From positions 91,844-155,843 of the forward strand of contig NZ_JAMXFC010000013.1 in the NCBI RefSeq assembly GCF_025370755.1: 64,000 nt of DNA, in the 5' to 3' direction. The stretch comes from Laspinema sp. D2d. Lineage in GTDB: Bacteria; Cyanobacteriota; Cyanobacteriia; Cyanobacteriales; Laspinemataceae. Of this stretch, positions 61,945 to 64,000 are shown in pieces. The notes beneath the pieces were generated by a model. It made no database searches. It saw nothing but the letters and a program-made list of their open reading frames with translations, and was not told where the DNA came from. Within the stretch, counting starts at the first letter, position 1. Every line of letters begins with the position of its first letter. The translations under genes and the position numbers were made by a program.

Positions 61945-63912
61945 ATGTCCCAGCCCACGATTGAATCCATTCTGAACGAAAAACGGCAGTTTCCACCATC
62001 AGCGGAATTTTCCAAAAATGCTCGCATCAAGAGTTTAGAAGAGTACCAGGCGCTTTATGACCAAGCTGCCGCCAATCCTGAACAGTTTTGGGAACAGCTT
62101 GCGGAGAAAGAACTGCACTGGTTTAAAAAATGGGATAAAGTCCTCGACTGGCAACCCCCTAACGCTAAATGGTTTGTCGGGGGTCAGATGAATATTTCCT
62201 ATAACTGCCTCGATCGCCACCTCACCACCCACCGCAAAAATAAAGCGGCCCTGATTTGGGAAGGAGAACCAGGAGACTCCCGAACCCTCACCTACGCCCA
62301 ATTGCACCGGGAAGTCTGCCAAATGGCAAACGTCATCAAAGATATGGGGGTCAAAAAAGGCGATCGCGTTGGTATCTATATGCCAATGATTCCCGAGGCA
62401 GTCGTTGCGATGTTGGCCTGTGCGCGCATCGGGGCCGCCCATACCGTAGTTTTTGGCGGATTCAGCGCCGAATCTCTCAAGGATCGCCTAGTTGATGCCC
62501 AAGCTAAATTGGTGATTACTGCTGATGGCGGGTGGCGCAAAGAGTCAATTGTCGCCCTGAAAGAGCAAGTTGATAAAGCCCTAGAACTGGGGGCCAGCAG
62601 CGTCGAGCACGTTCTGGTTGTCAAACGGACTGGACAAGAAATCGCCATGACACCGGACCGCGATCGCTGGTGGCATGAACTCCAACCCACCGCGTCCGCC
62701 AACTGTCCCGCAGAACCAATGGACAGCGAAGACTTACTCTTTATCCTCTACACCTCCGGGACTACCGGCAAACCTAAAGGCGTCGTTCATACCACGGCGG
62801 GATATAACCTGTACAGCCATATCACCCTACAATGGGCCTTTGACCTGCAAGAAACCGATGTTTATTGGTGTACCGCTGATGTGGGTTGGATTACGGGTCA
62901 TAGCTATATCGTCTATGGACCCTTATCCAACGGTGCAACTACGGTCATGTATGAAGGGGCACCGCGACCCTCGAACCCGGGCTGTTTCTGGGATGTCATC
63001 GAAAAATATGGCGTCACCATCTTCTACACCGCCCCCACCGCGATTCGGTCCTTTATTAAAATGGGGGACCAACATCCCAACGCCCGGGATTTGTCTTCCC
63101 TGAGATTATTGGGCACCGTCGGCGAACCGATTAACCCCGAAGCCTGGATCTGGTACGCTCATGTGATTGGTGGCGATCGCTGTCCAATCGTCGATACCTG
63201 GTGGCAAACCGAAACCGGCGGATTTATGATTACCCCCTTACCCGGTGCGATCGCCACCAAACCCGGTTCTGCAACCCGTCCCTTCCCTGGAATTTTGGCC
63301 GAAATTGTAGACCTAGACGGCAGTCCCGTCCCCGCCAATGAAGGGGGATATCTCGTCATTAAACACCCTTGGCCGGGAATGATGCGCACCGTCTACGGAG
63401 ACCCGGACCGCTTCCGGCGCACCTACTGGGAACATATCGCCCCCAAAGACGGCCATTACCTCTACTTTGCTGGAGATGGCGCACGTTGTGACGAAGACGG
63501 CTATTTTTGGGTCATGGGTCGCGTCGATGACGTGATCAACGTTTCCGGACACCGTTTAGGGACAATGGAAATCGAGTCTGCCCTAGTCTCCCATGAGTCC
63601 GTTGCCGAAGCTGCCGTAGTAGGCAAACCCGATGAAGTACGCGGCGAGGCGATCGTTGCTTTCGTATCCTTAGAAAACGGATATGACCCCAGTCCAGAAC
63701 TGGAAAAAGCCCTAAAACAGCACGTCGTCAATGAAATTGGGGCTCTGGCGCGACCGACAGAAATCCGCTTTACGGAAGACTTACCCAAAACGCGATCGGG
63801 CAAAATCATGCGCCGCCTCCTCCGCAACCTCGCAGCGGGTGAAGAAATCGCCGGAGATACCTCAACCCTACAAGACCGCAGTGTACTAGACAAACTCAGA
63901 AGCGGAGGCTAA
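61945..63912 (+). CDS. acs: Acetyl-CoA synthetase
   Basis: 655 residues, full length. Activates acetate to acetyl-CoA through acetyl-AMP. Signatures: [19 protein letters not shown] (P-loop), [10 protein letters not shown] (acetate/ATP site), [20 protein letters not shown], and the C-terminal [12 protein letters not shown] with the Lys that can be acetylated to switch the enzyme off. The start [14 protein letters not shown] is usual for the family. Confidence 0.96.
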   Translation: MSQPTIESILNEKRQFPPSAEFSKNARIKSLEEYQALYDQAAANPEQFWEQLAEKELHWFKKWDKVLDWQPPNAKWFVGGQMNISYNCLDRHLTTHRKNKAALIWEGEPGDSRTLTYAQLHREVCQMANVIKDMGVKKGDRVGIYMPMIPEAVVAMLACARIGAAHTVVFGGFSAESLKDRLVDAQAKLVITADGGWRKESIVALKEQVDKALELGASSVEHVLVVKRTGQEIAMTPDRDRWWHELQPTASANCPAEPMDSEDLLFILYTSGTTGKPKGVVHTTAGYNLYSHITLQWAFDLQETDVYWCTADVGWITGHSYIVYGPLSNGATTVMYEGAPRPSNPGCFWDVIEKYGVTIFYTAPTAIRSFIKMGDQHPNARDLSSLRLLGTVGEPINPEAWIWYAHVIGGDRCPIVDTWWQTETGGFMITPLPGAIATKPGSATRPFPGILAEIVDLDGSPVPANEGGYLVIKHPWPGMMRTVYGDPDRFRRTYWEHIAPKDGHYLYFAGDGARCDEDGYFWVMGRVDDVINVSGHRLGTMEIESALVSHESVAEAAVVGKPDEVRGEAIVAFVSLENGYDPSPELEKALKQHVVNEIGALARPTEIRFTEDLPKTRSGKIMRRLLRNLAAGEEIAGDTSTLQDRSVLDKLRSGG

Positions 63913-63964
63913 AACCCTCCTCCACTGGAGTTTAGACTAAGCCAGTGACACGAAAGCAATAAAG

Positions 63965-63995
63965 AGGGGAGCCCGACTTGCATCTAGGCTCCCCT
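63965..63995 (+). terminator. Terminator of acs at the window end
   Basis: AGGGGAGCC (63965-63973) pairs with GGCTCCCCT (63987-63995) around a 13-base loop. The following bases leave the window, so the U-tract cannot be fully judged. Confidence 0.6.
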
Positions 63996-64000
63996 TGGCA

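Noticed and set aside
1..64000. tRNA or rRNA genes
   Set aside because: Intergenic stretches were read for T-loop GTTCGA-type boxes and paired acceptor stems on both strands; none was convincing.

Overview
The window is chromosomal DNA of a cyanobacterium. It carries psbB and psbT (photosystem II), a ferrochelatase with a C-terminal chlorophyll-binding-type helix, late cobalamin genes, and very many copies of the HIP1 octamer GCGATCGC. Families such as DUF4126, DUF4168, DUF1400, DUF3352 and SIMPL, together with several dispersed cyanobacterial repeats, suggest a filamentous, Oscillatoria-like organism. That last placement is inference.

Layout. 1-10.5 kb: the start of a glycosyltransferase-like gene, glutamate dehydrogenase, a DUF4126 membrane protein, hemH, a methyltransferase, a class III nucleotide cyclase with a haem-type CxxCH sensor, and alaS. 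10.8-15 kb: accessory DNA with a small secreted protein, a tightly packed operon (51-aa protein, MntA, HepT, orphan C5 DNA methyltransferase) and an SGNH-hydrolase-like protein. 15.4-16.4 kb: no protein genes, but three tandem diverged copies of a roughly 190-base unit. Each copy has a covarying 8-10 bp stem around a 37-38 base loop and a terminator-like hairpin, so it looks like an array of three paralogous small RNAs. 16.4-24.1 kb: fructosamine kinase, leuB, PAP2 phosphatase, DUF1186, the rtcB / CobW-type GTPase / archease operon, and an SLH protein. 24-34 kb: a TPR-GT61 glycosyltransferase, cobL and cobH, a 2H phosphoesterase, holA, DUF4168, Uma2 and secreted or unknown proteins.

34-46.8 kb: psbB-psbT, nrdR, rps1 with a long structured leader, a HAD phosphatase, metK, DUF3352, two stand-alone DUF1400 paralogues and an M20 amidohydrolase. 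46.9-52.7 kb: a small unknown protein, then a minus-strand cluster of a coiled-coil membrane protein, a 1149-aa paralogue carrying a degenerate PLD-like domain and seven TPRs, and an XRE-type regulator. 53-64 kb: YkvA-like DUF1232, SIMPL, an OmpA protein overlapping an upstream lipoprotein gene, a UvrD/PcrA helicase, a WD40 protein, a FGGY sugar kinase and acetyl-CoA synthetase.

Genes that clearly work together are rtcB with archease (RNA ligation), cobL with cobH (corrin ring), psbB with psbT, mntA with hepT (toxin-antitoxin), and the lipoprotein/OmpA pair (cell envelope). The strongest candidate for something undescribed is the triple RNA array at 15.4-16.4 kb. The coiled-coil/PLD/TPR pair comes next. 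No tRNA, rRNA, CRISPR array or complete insertion sequence was seen.
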